Assembly (NCBI RefSeq): GCF_009827655.1
Contig: NZ_WTYV01000002.1
Span: 620,657 to 684,656 of the forward strand
DNA: 64,000 nt
Direction of reading: 5' to 3'
Origin: Alteraurantiacibacter buctensis
GTDB lineage: Bacteria; Pseudomonadota; Alphaproteobacteria; Sphingomonadales; Sphingomonadaceae
Under the pieces are notes generated by a model. It made no database searches, had not been told where the DNA came from, and worked only from the letters and a program-made list of their open reading frames with translations. A program made the translations under genes and the position numbers. Below are positions 18,523 through 27,139 of this stretch, piece by piece. Position 1 is the first letter of the stretch, and every line of letters begins with the position of its first letter.

Positions 18523-18702
18523 GCCGAAGCGCTTGGCAGAGGGGCGCGGGAAAGTCCATAAGTCGCTACTCTGCAACGGATGTGGCCGATGTGGCACAGT
18601 TGACGCCGCAATCCGTCACAAGCCTATTCGTGCGGTTGAACCCTTGAATCTCCACGCCTAGTTGCCGCCGCGCCCCGACAAGGGGCGATTGAGGAGATTA
18701 CA

Positions 18703-19152
18703 ATGCGTTACAAGTTTGCTGCACTCGCCACCCTTGCTGCTGCCGCTGTCGCAGCGCCGGCACAGGCCAACGAAGCCCGCGTGGAAGCGCGTGGCGGCGT
18801 GGTTTTCGCCTTCGGTGACGAAGAAGCAGTGGCCGGTGTTGCCGCCGGCTATGATTTCGACCTGGGGGAAGACGGATTCGCAGGCATCGAGGTTTCGGCC
18901 GACAAGGTGCTGCGCGGCGGGTTCGACGTGCAGTTCGGCTTCACGGGCCGCGTGGGCATCAACACCAGCGAGGCAGGCCGCCTCTATTTCAACGGTGGCT
19001 ACACCGCAGGTGATCTGGATGACTGGCGCCTTGGTGCCGGCTACCAGCGCGACCTGAACGAGAGCCTCTATGCCAAGGTGGAATACATCCACATCTTCGA
19101 GCGCGGCATCGATCCGGACGTGGCCCTGGTGGGCCTGGGCATGCGCTTCTGA
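18703..19152 (+). CDS. outer-membrane beta-barrel-like secreted protein
   Basis: 149 residues: a signal peptide (MRYKFAALATLAAAAVAAPAQA) followed by alternating short beta strands rich in Gly and aromatics (RLYFNGGYTAGDLDDWRLGAGYQ, LYAKVEYIHIF), ending in GLGMRF. A C-terminal Phe is typical of outer-membrane barrels of the OmpA/Opa-like 'porin_4/OMP_b-brl' class. A good ribosome site (GAGGAG) precedes the ATG, and a hairpin (CGCCCC/GGGGCG, 18671-18687) lies in the leader just before it. It faces against the trp genes on both sides. Ligand and role unknown. Confidence 0.75.
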   Translation: MRYKFAALATLAAAAVAAPAQANEARVEARGGVVFAFGDEEAVAGVAAGYDFDLGEDGFAGIEVSADKVLRGGFDVQFGFTGRVGINTSEAGRLYFNGGYTAGDLDDWRLGAGYQRDLNESLYAKVEYIHIFERGIDPDVALVGLGMRF

Positions 19153-19178
19153 GCGCTGCTGACAAACAAGTTCAGAGG

Positions 19179-19210
19179 GGGGCGGCCTGCCGACAGGTCG
19201 CCCCTTGCTC
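19179..19210 (+). terminator. terminator of the beta-barrel gene
   Basis: GGGGCGGCCTG (19179-19189) pairs with CAGGTCGCCCC (19194-19204), 11 bp with one G-U and a CCGA loop, followed by the moderately T-rich TTGCTCGTTT. It ends transcription between the rightward barrel gene and leftward trpF. Confidence 0.65.
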
Positions 19211-19213
19211 GTT

Positions 19214-19846
19214 TCAGCCCTCGCGCACGGCGCGACAGAACTCGGCGATCCTGTTCAGGTCCTTCACGCCCGGCGCGCTTTCCACTCCGCTGCTGGTATC
19301 GACCAGCGGGGCGCCGGTCTGGCGGATCGCCTCGGCGACGTTATCGGCATTCAGCCCGCCTGCCAGCCCCCAGGGCGCGCGATGCTGGTGGCCGGCCAGC
19401 AGCGACCAGTCGAGCGCCAGCCCCTGGCCGCCGGGCAGCGAGCCCGCAGGCGCATCGTAGAGAATCAGGTCCACCGCGCCGACAAAGCGCTGTGCTTCCT
19501 CCAGCGAGGCGGGGTTCTTGACGCCCACCGCCTTCCACACCTCTAACGGGGCTAGCTGGCGGAACATGGCGCAGCCCTGCGCACTTTCCGCACCGTGGAA
19601 CTGGACCACGTGCGGTTGCACCCTGGCGATAGCTTTTGCCGCGTCGGCCGCCTCCATGCTGACCAGCAGCAACACGGCCTTCATATGTGCCGGCACCATC
19701 TGGCGCAGCGCGGCGGCTTCCTCCAGCGAGACATGGCGTGGCGAGGGCGGATAGTGGACGAAGCCCACGTGCGTGGCGCCGGCATCGGCGGCCGCCATGA
19801 TCGCCTCGCGCGACTTAAGGCCGCAGATCTTGATCCGGGTGGTCAT
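19214..19846 (-). CDS. trpF: phosphoribosylanthranilate isomerase
   Basis: 210 residues starting MTTRIKICGLKSREA, the family hallmark KICG with the catalytic Cys. The general-acid Asp lies in VDLILYDAP, and GLAGGLNADNV and DTSSGVE form the phosphate site. It converts phosphoribosylanthranilate to the CdRP intermediate in tryptophan synthesis. Eleven nt separate it from pyrF. The upstream TTG at 19852 is less likely than this ATG. Confidence 0.96.
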   Translation of the reverse strand: MTTRIKICGLKSREAIMAAADAGATHVGFVHYPPSPRHVSLEEAAALRQMVPAHMKAVLLLVSMEAADAAKAIARVQPHVVQFHGAESAQGCAMFRQLAPLEVWKAVGVKNPASLEEAQRFVGAVDLILYDAPAGSLPGGQGLALDWSLLAGHQHRAPWGLAGGLNADNVAEAIRQTGAPLVDTSSGVESAPGVKDLNRIAEFCRAVREG

Positions 19847-19857
19847 GGGCAATGGCC

Positions 19858-20532
19858 TTACAGCGTCGCCTCGATCTCGCGGGCGGCCTGCACCGGATCG
19901 GCCGCGCGGCTGATCGGGCGGCCGATCACCAGTACCGAAGCACCATCATCGCGCGCCTGGCGCGGAGTCACCACGCGCTTCTGGTCACCCACTGTCGAGC
20001 CGGCGGGGCGCAGTCCGGGCACCACGAAGAAACCCTTCTTCCACTGGCGGTGAACCTCGCCCACTTCGTGACCCGAACAGACGATGCCATCCAGGCCCGC
20101 GGCCTCGGCCAGTTCGGCCAGACGAAGGACATGCTCGTGCGGAGTGCCGGTCACCCCGGTGCGGGCCAGGTCTCGCTCGTCGAGGCTGGTGAGCATGGTG
20201 ACGGCGACAACCCTGGTGTGTTCGCCCGCCGCAGCCTTGGCATCCTCCATCATCGCGCGCCCGCCGCTGGCGTGGACTGTGACGATGGCCGGTTCCAGCA
20301 CGTGGATCGCCTGCATGGCCCCGGCCACGGTGTTGGGAATGTCGTGCAGCTTCAGGTCAAGGAAGATGGGAAGGCCCACGTGGGCGATCTCGTGTACGCC
20401 GTGCGCGCCGTGGGCGCAGAAGAACTCCAGCCCCAGCTTCAGGCCGCCGATATGGCCCTTCACCGTCTCGGCCAGCGCCTTGGCGGCATCGAGGCGGGGC
20501 AGGTCGAGAGCGAGATAGACGGGGTTGCTCAT
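19858..20532 (-). CDS. pyrF: orotidine 5'-phosphate decarboxylase
   Basis: 224 residues with the catalytic Asp-Lys-Asp array FLDLKLHDIPNT (Asp59, Lys61, Asp64), Lys32 in GLKLGLEFF, VHASGGRAMM and VPGLRPAGSTVGDQKR. It makes UMP from OMP, the last step of de novo pyrimidine synthesis. Its ATG overlaps the stop of lapA (ATGA), and trpF follows, so the three genes form one operon. Confidence 0.97.
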   Translation of the reverse strand: MSNPVYLALDLPRLDAAKALAETVKGHIGGLKLGLEFFCAHGAHGVHEIAHVGLPIFLDLKLHDIPNTVAGAMQAIHVLEPAIVTVHASGGRAMMEDAKAAAGEHTRVVAVTMLTSLDERDLARTGVTGTPHEHVLRLAELAEAAGLDGIVCSGHEVGEVHRQWKKGFFVVPGLRPAGSTVGDQKRVVTPRQARDDGASVLVIGRPISRAADPVQAAREIEATL

Positions 20533-20876
20533 GCGTCGGGTCCAAGTGGATCGTTAGTGGTTGCGGCAGGCGGGGGTAGCGGGGACGGAGTAGTGACGGG
20601 GGGAGGCGCGGATGGCGGCGGCACTGTGCTGGCGACCGGCTTGGCCGCCAGTTCCAGCGCGGCGATCCGCCGTTTCGCCTGCCACATGGCGCCGCGGTGC
20701 AGCAGCCACATGGGCACGAAGCCCAGCGCGAAAGCCAGGATCACCAGTGCGGGCAGCATGGTGTCGATCAGCAGGCCGCTCCACACATGCAGGGTCACCG
20801 GCGTCCAGTTGGCAATGGAGAACAGCACCAGCGCCACGGCCAGCAGCACCCAGACGATCGTGCGGACCACTTGCAT
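20529..20876 (-). CDS. lapA: LapA-domain (DUF1049) inner-membrane protein
   Basis: 115 residues: two membrane segments (VVRTIVWVLLAVALVLFSIAN and a second around MLPALVILAFALGFVPMWLL), then a short basic helix (KRRIAALELAA) and a Pro/Thr-rich tail. NWTPVTLHVW is typical of lipopolysaccharide-assembly protein A/DUF1049. The enterobacterial member works with LapB and FtsH to regulate LpxC; whether that holds here is not shown. It leads the pyrF-trpF operon. Confidence 0.8.
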   Translation of the reverse strand: MQVVRTIVWVLLAVALVLFSIANWTPVTLHVWSGLLIDTMLPALVILAFALGFVPMWLLHRGAMWQAKRRIAALELAAKPVASTVPPPSAPPPVTTPSPLPPPAATTNDPLGPDA

Positions 20877-20957
20877 GGTTCTATTCCCCTGCGTTGCAAC
20901 CAGTGGCGATGCTAGGCGCAAGCTGCCGATAAGGGAACCCCGGCCTTGCGGCACCCT

Positions 20958-22274
20958 TTACCCTTGCGGGAACACGCGGGCGAAAATGGTGTCAACGTGC
21001 TTGAAGTGGAAGTCGAGGTTGAACTTATCTTCAAGCTGGGCCGGCGTCAGGGCGGCGGTCACTTCCTCGTCCGCCTTCAGCAGCTCTAGCAGCGAGAGCT
21101 GGCCATCCGATTCCCACACCTTCATCGCGTTGCGCTGGACCAGGCGATAGGCATTGTCGCGCGTGACCCCGGCCTGCGTCAGCGCCAGCAGCACCCGCTG
21201 CGAATGGACCAGGCCGCCCATGCGATCGAGGTTCTTCTGCATCCGCTCGGGGTAGATCAGCAGCTTGTCGACCACCATGGTCAGGCGGGCGAGGGCGAAA
21301 TCGAGGGTGATCGTGGCATCTGGGCCGATGAACCGCTCGACCGAAGAGTGGCTGATGTCCCGCTCGTGCCACAGGGCCACGTTCTCCAGTGCCGGCATGG
21401 CATAGCTGCGGATCATCCGCGCCTGGCCGGTGAGGTTCTCGGTCAGCACCGGGTTGCGCTTGTGCGGCATGGCGCTGGAGCCCTTCTGGCCGGGGCTGAA
21501 GTATTCCTCGGCCTCCAGCACCTCGGTGCGCTGCAGGTGGCGGATTTCCACCGCCAGCCGCTCGATTGAACTGGCGATTACCGCGAGTGTGGAGAAATAG
21601 GCGGCGTGTCGATCGCGCGGGATGACCTGCGTGGAGACGGGCTCCACCGCCAGGCCCAGCTTCTCCGCCACGTATTCCTCGACCGAGGGATCGATGTTGG
21701 CGAAAGTGCCGACCGCGCCGGAAATGGCGCAAGTGGCAATCTCGGCCCGGGCCGCCACCAGCCGCGCGCGGCAGCGGTCGAATTCGGCATAGGCCTGTGC
21801 CAGCTTTAGGCCGAAGGTGGTCGGCTCGGCATGGATGCCGTGGCTGCGGCCGATGGTGGGGGTGTAGCGATGTTCTTCCGCCCGGCGGTGGATAGCGGCC
21901 AGCAGCGCGTCCATGTCTTCAAGCAGCAAGTCGCTGGCCCGGGCAAGCTGCACGGCCAGCGTGGTATCCAGCACGTCGGAACTCGTCATGCCCTGGTGCA
22001 TGAAGCGCGCTTCGGGGCCCACCTGCTCGGCCACCCAGTCAAGGAAGGCGATCACGTCATGCTTCAGGATCGCTTCCTTGGCGTCAATCGCGGCCACGTC
22101 GATCGCCGGGTTGGTCTGCCACCAGTCCCACAGTGCCTTGGCCCCGCTCTGCGGCACCACGCCCAGGTCGGCCAGCTTCTGCGTGGCGTGGGCCTCGATC
22201 TCGAACCAGATCTTGTAGCGGGCTTCCGGTTCCCAGATCGCTGTCATGGCAGGGCGGGCGTAACGGGGGACCAT
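20958..22274 (-). CDS. purB: adenylosuccinate lyase
   Basis: 438 residues starting MVPRYARPAMTAIWEPEARY, the usual PurB start in this class. The superfamily signature is GSSAMPHKRNPV, the catalytic His region is IGRSHGIHAEPTTFG, and HQGMTSSDVLDT is present. It cleaves adenylosuccinate and SAICAR in purine synthesis. It is transcribed toward lapA with about 80 nt between. Confidence 0.97.
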   Translation of the reverse strand: MVPRYARPAMTAIWEPEARYKIWFEIEAHATQKLADLGVVPQSGAKALWDWWQTNPAIDVAAIDAKEAILKHDVIAFLDWVAEQVGPEARFMHQGMTSSDVLDTTLAVQLARASDLLLEDMDALLAAIHRRAEEHRYTPTIGRSHGIHAEPTTFGLKLAQAYAEFDRCRARLVAARAEIATCAISGAVGTFANIDPSVEEYVAEKLGLAVEPVSTQVIPRDRHAAYFSTLAVIASSIERLAVEIRHLQRTEVLEAEEYFSPGQKGSSAMPHKRNPVLTENLTGQARMIRSYAMPALENVALWHERDISHSSVERFIGPDATITLDFALARLTMVVDKLLIYPERMQKNLDRMGGLVHSQRVLLALTQAGVTRDNAYRLVQRNAMKVWESDGQLSLLELLKADEEVTAALTPAQLEDKFNLDFHFKHVDTIFARVFPQG

Positions 22275-22378
22275 CGTGAACTCCGGTTGGCTAAAGGCAG
22301 GGCTGCTATGCGGCGGCGGCTAGGCTGCAAGCGGGCAAATGGCAAGCCACAGAAGGCCCGGGCAGGTGAAGAGCCGCC

Positions 22379-23146
22379 TTACAGCAGCCCCTTGGCGCGC
22401 AGCGAGACCTGTCCTTCGCGGCCGATGATCACATGGTCGTGCACGGTGATGCCCAGCAGGCGGCCTGCCTCGGCGATGCGATTGGTGATCTGGATATCGG
22501 CCCGGCTGGGCTCCGGATTGCCGCTGGGGTGGTTGTGCACCATGATCAGGGCCGAAGCGCCGATATCGAGACCCCGCTTGATCACCTCGCGCGGGTGAAT
22601 GCTGGCCTCGTCGATCGTGCCATCGTGCACCAGGTGATCGAGCAGAAGCCGGTTCTTGGTGTTGAGATAAAGCACCCGTACCCGCTCATGGGTCAGGTGG
22701 GCCATGTCGATCGTCAGGTAATCGAGCAGCGCCTGCCACGATCCCAGAATGGGGCTTTGCTGCACTTCGCTGCGCATCATCCGGCGGGCGGCGAGGGCAG
22801 CGATCTTGAGCGCGCCCACGCCCACGTCCGACAGGCCCCTGGTCTGCTTCAATGCGGCCGGTTCGGCATTGAGGACGCCTGCCAGCGATCCGAAGCGGGC
22901 CAGCAGCGCCTTGGCCAGCGGCTTGGTATCGCCGCGCGCGTTGGCACCGAAAAGCAGGTATTCGATCACCTCGTAATCGGCCAGCGCCTCGGGCCCGCCG
23001 TTAAGCAGGCGGTCGCGCAGCCGGGCGCGGTGACCCGACCCCGGGGCGGGGGAAGATGCATCCGGTTCAACCATTTCCGGGAACTGGTCTTGCGGCACGC
23101 GCTGGCCCCCTTTCTCGCCGCGAAGCATTGCCTTTGCAAAACCCAT
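22379..23146 (-). CDS. radC: RadC/JAB-domain protein
   Basis: 255 residues. A helix-hairpin-helix region (RARLRDRLLNGGPEALADYEVIEYLL) precedes the MPN/JAB metalloprotease-like core with VHDGTIDEASIHPRE and the metal motif HNHPSGNPEPSRAD (H-x-H...D). RadC proteins were named for DNA repair, but their biochemical role is unresolved. Divergent from ydbH, with only 19 nt between the two start codons, so promoters must lie within the coding ends. Confidence 0.92.
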   Translation of the reverse strand: MGFAKAMLRGEKGGQRVPQDQFPEMVEPDASSPAPGSGHRARLRDRLLNGGPEALADYEVIEYLLFGANARGDTKPLAKALLARFGSLAGVLNAEPAALKQTRGLSDVGVGALKIAALAARRMMRSEVQQSPILGSWQALLDYLTIDMAHLTHERVRVLYLNTKNRLLLDHLVHDGTIDEASIHPREVIKRGLDIGASALIMVHNHPSGNPEPSRADIQITNRIAEAGRLLGITVHDHVIIGREGQVSLRAKGLL

Positions 23147-23165
23147 CGCGCAAGTGGTGCCCCTG

Positions 23166-26100
23166 ATGTCGTCTGAAGAGCCTGCGGACCAAGAGCAACC
23201 GGCACCGCGCCGAAGCCTGCCGCGCGGGCTGCGCCTGCTGGGGCGGGGGCTGCTGGCATTTGCCCTGCTGGTGGGCGTTCTTGTTGCCGTTCTGTGGTTT
23301 CAGCGCGAGCGGCTGGTGGGCAACTACCTCGACGATTTGCTGGCCCAGCAGGGCGTGGAAGCCACCTATCGTATCGAGCAGATCGCGCCTGACCGGCAGG
23401 TTCTGCGCCAGATTGTGGTGGGCGACCCCGCCGCGCCGGACCTGACGATCGACCGGGCCGAGGTGCGCCTGGTCACGCGGATCGGCATGCCGCAGCTTGA
23501 GCGCATCACGCTGTCCGGCGTGCGTCTGTGGGGCCGCGTGGTTGGTGGCAAGCCCAGCTTCGGCGCGCTCGACCCATTGATCTTTACGGAAAGCACCGAG
23601 CCTTTCGCTCTACCCGAAATCGATCTGCGCCTGCGCGATGCCCGGGCACTGATCGAGGGTGACTACGGCCCGGTTGCGGTGCGGATCGACGGCGGCGGCT
23701 ACCTGCCCAGCGGATTCGAGGCGCAGGTTGCCGCCGTGGCACCAGCCTTGCAGGTGGCCGGGTGTCGGGCCAGCGAGACGACGCTCTATGGCAGGGTCGA
23801 GACAGCCAACCGTCGGCCTGGCTTTGCCGGCCCCTTGCGCTTTGCCAGTCTCCGATGCCCGGAAGGCGGCGTGGCGCTTGGCGCTGGCGGATCGGCGCTG
23901 GACCTGATTGCCGACGCCGACCTTTCTGGCGGACGGGCCGAGTTCGAGCTGACCGCCGGGGCTGCGGTTCTGCCGGGGGCCGAGGCTGCCGGGCTGGCGG
24001 GGCGCGGCACGGCTACCTATCGCGGCGGCGAGATCGATAGCCGGTTCACCTTGCAGGGCCGGGCTGTGGAAGCAGGCGGGGTGCGGCTGGCCAGCGCCGG
24101 GTTTGCGGGGACCTTCAGGAGCGCGGATGCCTTTGCCCGGCTGGAACTGGCGGGCGAGATCAGCGGGGCAGGGCTGCGGCTTGGCCCGGCGCTTGACGAT
24201 CAACTGGCTGGCCTCGCATCGGCCAGCGACGGCACGCTTGCTCGCCCCCTCCTGGTTCAGTTGCGTGCGGCGCTCGCCCGCGAACTGCGCGGCGGCGAGA
24301 TCTCGGGAGACATCCGGGTGCAGTGGGAAAGCGGGCGCACATCGCTTGCTCTGCCGATGGCGCGGGTTACCGGTGCGGGCGGGGTGCCGCTGGCTCAGGT
24401 GGCGCGGCTGCGGGCCAGCTTCGATGCGGACGGGTTGCCGGTGGTGCGCGGCAATTTCCTTACCGGCGGCCCCGGTCTGCCAAGGATCAGCGGGCGGATG
24501 GACCGGCAGGGCAGCGGCGCGCTGGACCTGACCTTGGCCATGGCACCTTACTCGGCGGGGGACGCCACCCTGGCCCTGCCGCGCCTGACCCTGCGCCAAG
24601 CGGCAAATGGGGCACTGGCCTTTGCCGGAGAGATGCAGGCCAGTGGAGCCCTTCCGGGCGGTTTCGTGCGGGATCTTTCGGTGCCGCTGAACGGCGCGGT
24701 GTCATCCTCGGGAGCGGTCACGCTGTGGAATGGCTGCACCCCGGTCCGTTTTGCCGCATTCAGCTATGCCGGGCTGGTGGCCGATGGGGAGAGCCTGACC
24801 TTGTGCCCGCCGCGCGGGCGGCCGATTCTGGCATGGGAGAGCGGTGGCCTGCGCGTGGCTGCAGGAACCCCGGCCCTGCGTCTCAGCGGCAAGCTGGGTG
24901 ACACGCCCCTGCGGCTGACCACTGGAGCGGTGGGCCTGGCCTATCCCGGTGCGCTGGTGGCCAACGAGGTGGACTTGCAACTGGGCGCCGTCAACGTGGC
25001 CATGACCACCTTCAACGGCACTATCGACGACAGCGTCAGCGGCCGGTTTATCGGCGGACGGTCCACGCTGGGTGAGGTGCCGCTGGCCATCAGCAACGCC
25101 GAAGGACAGTTGACCTTTGCCGAGGGCATCCTGCGGCTGGCCGACACCGCCTTCACTATCAGCGACCGCGCGCCCGAGCCGCGTTTCAACCCCCTGCAAA
25201 GCGATGACGCGCAACTGGTGCTGGCTGACAGCAGGCTGAGCGGCGACTTCCTGTTGCGCCATCCGGGGAGCGGGCAGCAGGTGGTGCAGGTGGACCTGGC
25301 GCATGACCTGTCGAGCGGCGTGGGGCGTGCAGACCTGTCAGTCGCGGGCCTGACCTTTGGCGAGGGATTCCAGCCGGCGGACCTGACGGTGCTGCTCTAT
25401 GGTCCGGTCAGCAACGTGCGGGGCACGGTTACCGGCAGCGGCGTGGTGAACTGGAGCGGGGTGGGGGTCACCTCCAGCACTGGCACTTTCACCTCCCAAG
25501 GCCTGGACCTTGCCGCCGCTTTCGGTCCTGTGCGCGGAGCGCGCGGCACCATAGAGTTCAGTGACCTGATCGGCCTGACAACCGCGTCCGGCCAGCGGAT
25601 TCGCGTCGCCTCGATCAACCCCGGCATCGAGGTGCTGGACGGGGACCTTGGCATATCCCTTAGCGGCGGAACCCTGTTGCGGCTGGAGGACGCCACCTGG
25701 CCCTTCCTGGGCGGAACGATCCGCATGCGCCCGGTGGCGATCAATATCGGGGCTTCCGAAGTACGCCGCTACGAGATCGAGATCACGGGCCTGGAGGCCC
25801 AGCGTTTCATCGAACACATGGACCTGTCCAACATTGCCGCCACCGGCACCTTCGACGGCACTCTGCCGATCGTGTTCGATGCAGAAGGCAACGGAAGGCT
25901 GGAGGGCGGCAATCTGCTCTCACGCCCGCCGGGCGGGCGGCTGTCCTATGTGGGTGAGCTGACCTATGAGGATCTCTCTCCCATCGCCAACTATGCGTTC
26001 GACGCGCTGCGCGACATGGAATGGCAGCGAATGACCATCGACATGAACGGTCCGCTGACCGGCGAACTGGTCACCTCGGTGCGCTTCGATGGCGTGCGCC

Positions 26101-26357
26101 AGGGACCGGATGCCGAGCGCAACTTCATCACCCGTCGCCTGGCCAACCTGCCGATCCGCTTCATCGTCAACGTGCGTGCGCCGTTCTATTCGCTCGTCGG
26201 ATCCCTGCGCTCGCTGTACGACCCGTCCGCCGTGCGCGATCCGCGCGGGCTGGGCCTTCTGAGCGACGATGGCCGCCGCTTTGTGCCCGCAGGCCCGCTG
26301 GCCGTGCCACCTTCGCAACCCATCATTCAGCCCCCCGAAAGCGAGGCCATGCCATGA
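23166..26357 (+). CDS. ydbH: YdbH-family intermembrane phospholipid-transport protein
   Basis: 1063 residues: a basic N-terminus, one membrane anchor (about residues 30-50, LLAFALLVGVLVAVLWF), then a very long periplasmic region of repeated short beta strands. The C-terminal 'dicarboxylate transport/YdbH' region is around AQRFIEHMDLSNIAATGTFDGTLPI and the RFIVNVRAPFYSLVGSLRSLYDP end. YdbH, TamB and YhdP are AsmA-like bridges thought to carry phospholipids to the outer membrane. The call is reinforced by ynbE and ydbL following in the same order as in Escherichia coli. Its stop is followed at once by the lipoprotein gene. Confidence 0.85.
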   Translation: MSSEEPADQEQPAPRRSLPRGLRLLGRGLLAFALLVGVLVAVLWFQRERLVGNYLDDLLAQQGVEATYRIEQIAPDRQVLRQIVVGDPAAPDLTIDRAEVRLVTRIGMPQLERITLSGVRLWGRVVGGKPSFGALDPLIFTESTEPFALPEIDLRLRDARALIEGDYGPVAVRIDGGGYLPSGFEAQVAAVAPALQVAGCRASETTLYGRVETANRRPGFAGPLRFASLRCPEGGVALGAGGSALDLIADADLSGGRAEFELTAGAAVLPGAEAAGLAGRGTATYRGGEIDSRFTLQGRAVEAGGVRLASAGFAGTFRSADAFARLELAGEISGAGLRLGPALDDQLAGLASASDGTLARPLLVQLRAALARELRGGEISGDIRVQWESGRTSLALPMARVTGAGGVPLAQVARLRASFDADGLPVVRGNFLTGGPGLPRISGRMDRQGSGALDLTLAMAPYSAGDATLALPRLTLRQAANGALAFAGEMQASGALPGGFVRDLSVPLNGAVSSSGAVTLWNGCTPVRFAAFSYAGLVADGESLTLCPPRGRPILAWESGGLRVAAGTPALRLSGKLGDTPLRLTTGAVGLAYPGALVANEVDLQLGAVNVAMTTFNGTIDDSVSGRFIGGRSTLGEVPLAISNAEGQLTFAEGILRLADTAFTISDRAPEPRFNPLQSDDAQLVLADSRLSGDFLLRHPGSGQQVVQVDLAHDLSSGVGRADLSVAGLTFGEGFQPADLTVLLYGPVSNVRGTVTGSGVVNWSGVGVTSSTGTFTSQGLDLAAAFGPVRGARGTIEFSDLIGLTTASGQRIRVASINPGIEVLDGDLGISLSGGTLLRLEDATWPFLGGTIRMRPVAINIGASEVRRYEIEITGLEAQRFIEHMDLSNIAATGTFDGTLPIVFDAEGNGRLEGGNLLSRPPGGRLSYVGELTYEDLSPIANYAFDALRDMEWQRMTIDMNGPLTGELVTSVRFDGVRQGPDAERNFITRRLANLPIRFIVNVRAPFYSLVGSLRSLYDPSAVRDPRGLGLLSDDGRRFVPAGPLAVPPSQPIIQPPESEAMP

Positions 26358-26419
26358 CCACAGCCGATTTGACCTGCGGCGCGCGCCAGGCGCATAAGGT
26401 TCCCATGCAGGGACACTGG

Positions 26420-26602
26420 ATGAAGCGGATGCGCGTGCTGGTGCTGATGGCGGGCTTGCCGATGCTGGCCGGGTGCGTGACGGTGAATGCCCCGTCCGAG
26501 CCAATCGTCATCGAGCTCAACGTCAACATCACGCAGGAAGTGATTTACCGCCTGGCGGAAGATGCCGGCAACACGATTGACGAGAACGCGAGCATCTTCT
26601 GA
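26420..26602 (+). CDS. ynbE: YnbE-like outer-membrane lipoprotein
   Basis: 60 residues. The lipoprotein signal MKRMRVLVLMAGLPMLAGC has a lipobox (LAGC), and the short mature part contains EPIVIELNVNITQEVIYRL, matching YnbE. In E. coli YnbE stacks onto the C-terminus of YdbH to complete the bridge. Upstream in-frame ATGs (26354, overlapping the ydbH stop, and 26405) would bury the signal sequence, so I chose the ATG giving a standard lipoprotein signal. Its stop overlaps a possible ydbL start. Confidence 0.85.
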   Translation: MKRMRVLVLMAGLPMLAGCVTVNAPSEPIVIELNVNITQEVIYRLAEDAGNTIDENASIF

Positions 26603-26628
26603 TGCACGGCGTCCGGATGGAGCAGACG

Positions 26629-27015
26629 ATGAAAAGCAAGACCCTGACCCTGCTGGCCCTTGGCGCCGCGCTGATCGCCGGCAGCATCGCCGCGCCGGCC
26701 ATGGCACAGCGCGATCCGGCTTATGCCGCGGCCCGCGCCAACGGTTCGGTGGGCGAACGCACGAACGGCTATCTCGGCATTGTCGGCCCGGCCACGCCGG
26801 AACTGCAGCGGCTGGTGGACGATATCAACAACCAGAGGCGCGAGGTCTATGCCCAGCGAGCCCAAGCCGAAGGGGCCACGCTGGAGCAGTATGCGCTTAC
26901 CGCCGGATGCCTGGCCATTGCCCGCACCACGCCGGGCGAGAAGTACCAGGCGCCCGATGGTTCGTGGCAGACGCGCACGGCGGCGGCCCCCTTGCGCGAT
27001 CCGCGCTGCCCGTAA
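26629..27015 (+). CDS. ydbL: YdbL-like periplasmic chaperone (DUF1318)
   Basis: 128 residues: signal peptide (MKSKTLTLLALGAALIAGSIA, cleavage after AMAQ), then RDPAYAAARANGSVGERTNGYLG and VDDINNQRREVYAQRAQAEG, characteristic of DUF1318. The C-terminus has two cysteines (AGCLAIA, DPRCP). In E. coli YdbL prevents YdbH-YnbE mis-assembly. A GGAG ribosome site supports this ATG over two upstream in-frame ATGs (26602, 26617). Last gene of the ydbH operon. Confidence 0.85.
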   Translation: MKSKTLTLLALGAALIAGSIAAPAMAQRDPAYAAARANGSVGERTNGYLGIVGPATPELQRLVDDINNQRREVYAQRAQAEGATLEQYALTAGCLAIARTTPGEKYQAPDGSWQTRTAAAPLRDPRCP

Positions 27016-27067
27016 ATCCGCACAATGCACCGGCGGGGTCGACCATGCGGTTGACTCGCCCATAGGC

Positions 27068-27097
27068 CCCGCCTAAGGGGCCGGTGCCTTAGGCGGG
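27068..27097. repeat. 11-bp perfect inverted repeat upstream of atpI
   Basis: CCCGCCTAAGG and CCTTAGGCGGG are perfect inverted copies separated by 8 nt (ggccggtg), about 40 nt upstream of the atpI start and 50 nt after the ydbL stop. There is no T-run after either arm. It could be a regulator operator, a leader hairpin of the atp operon, or a Rho-independent-like end of the ydbH operon. A TTGACT hexamer (-35 like) sits just before it, but no good -10 follows. Confidence 0.5.
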
Positions 27098-27139
27098 CGC
27101 ATCCGCTGCCCGTGCCAATCTTGCATGTCAGGAGCAGGC

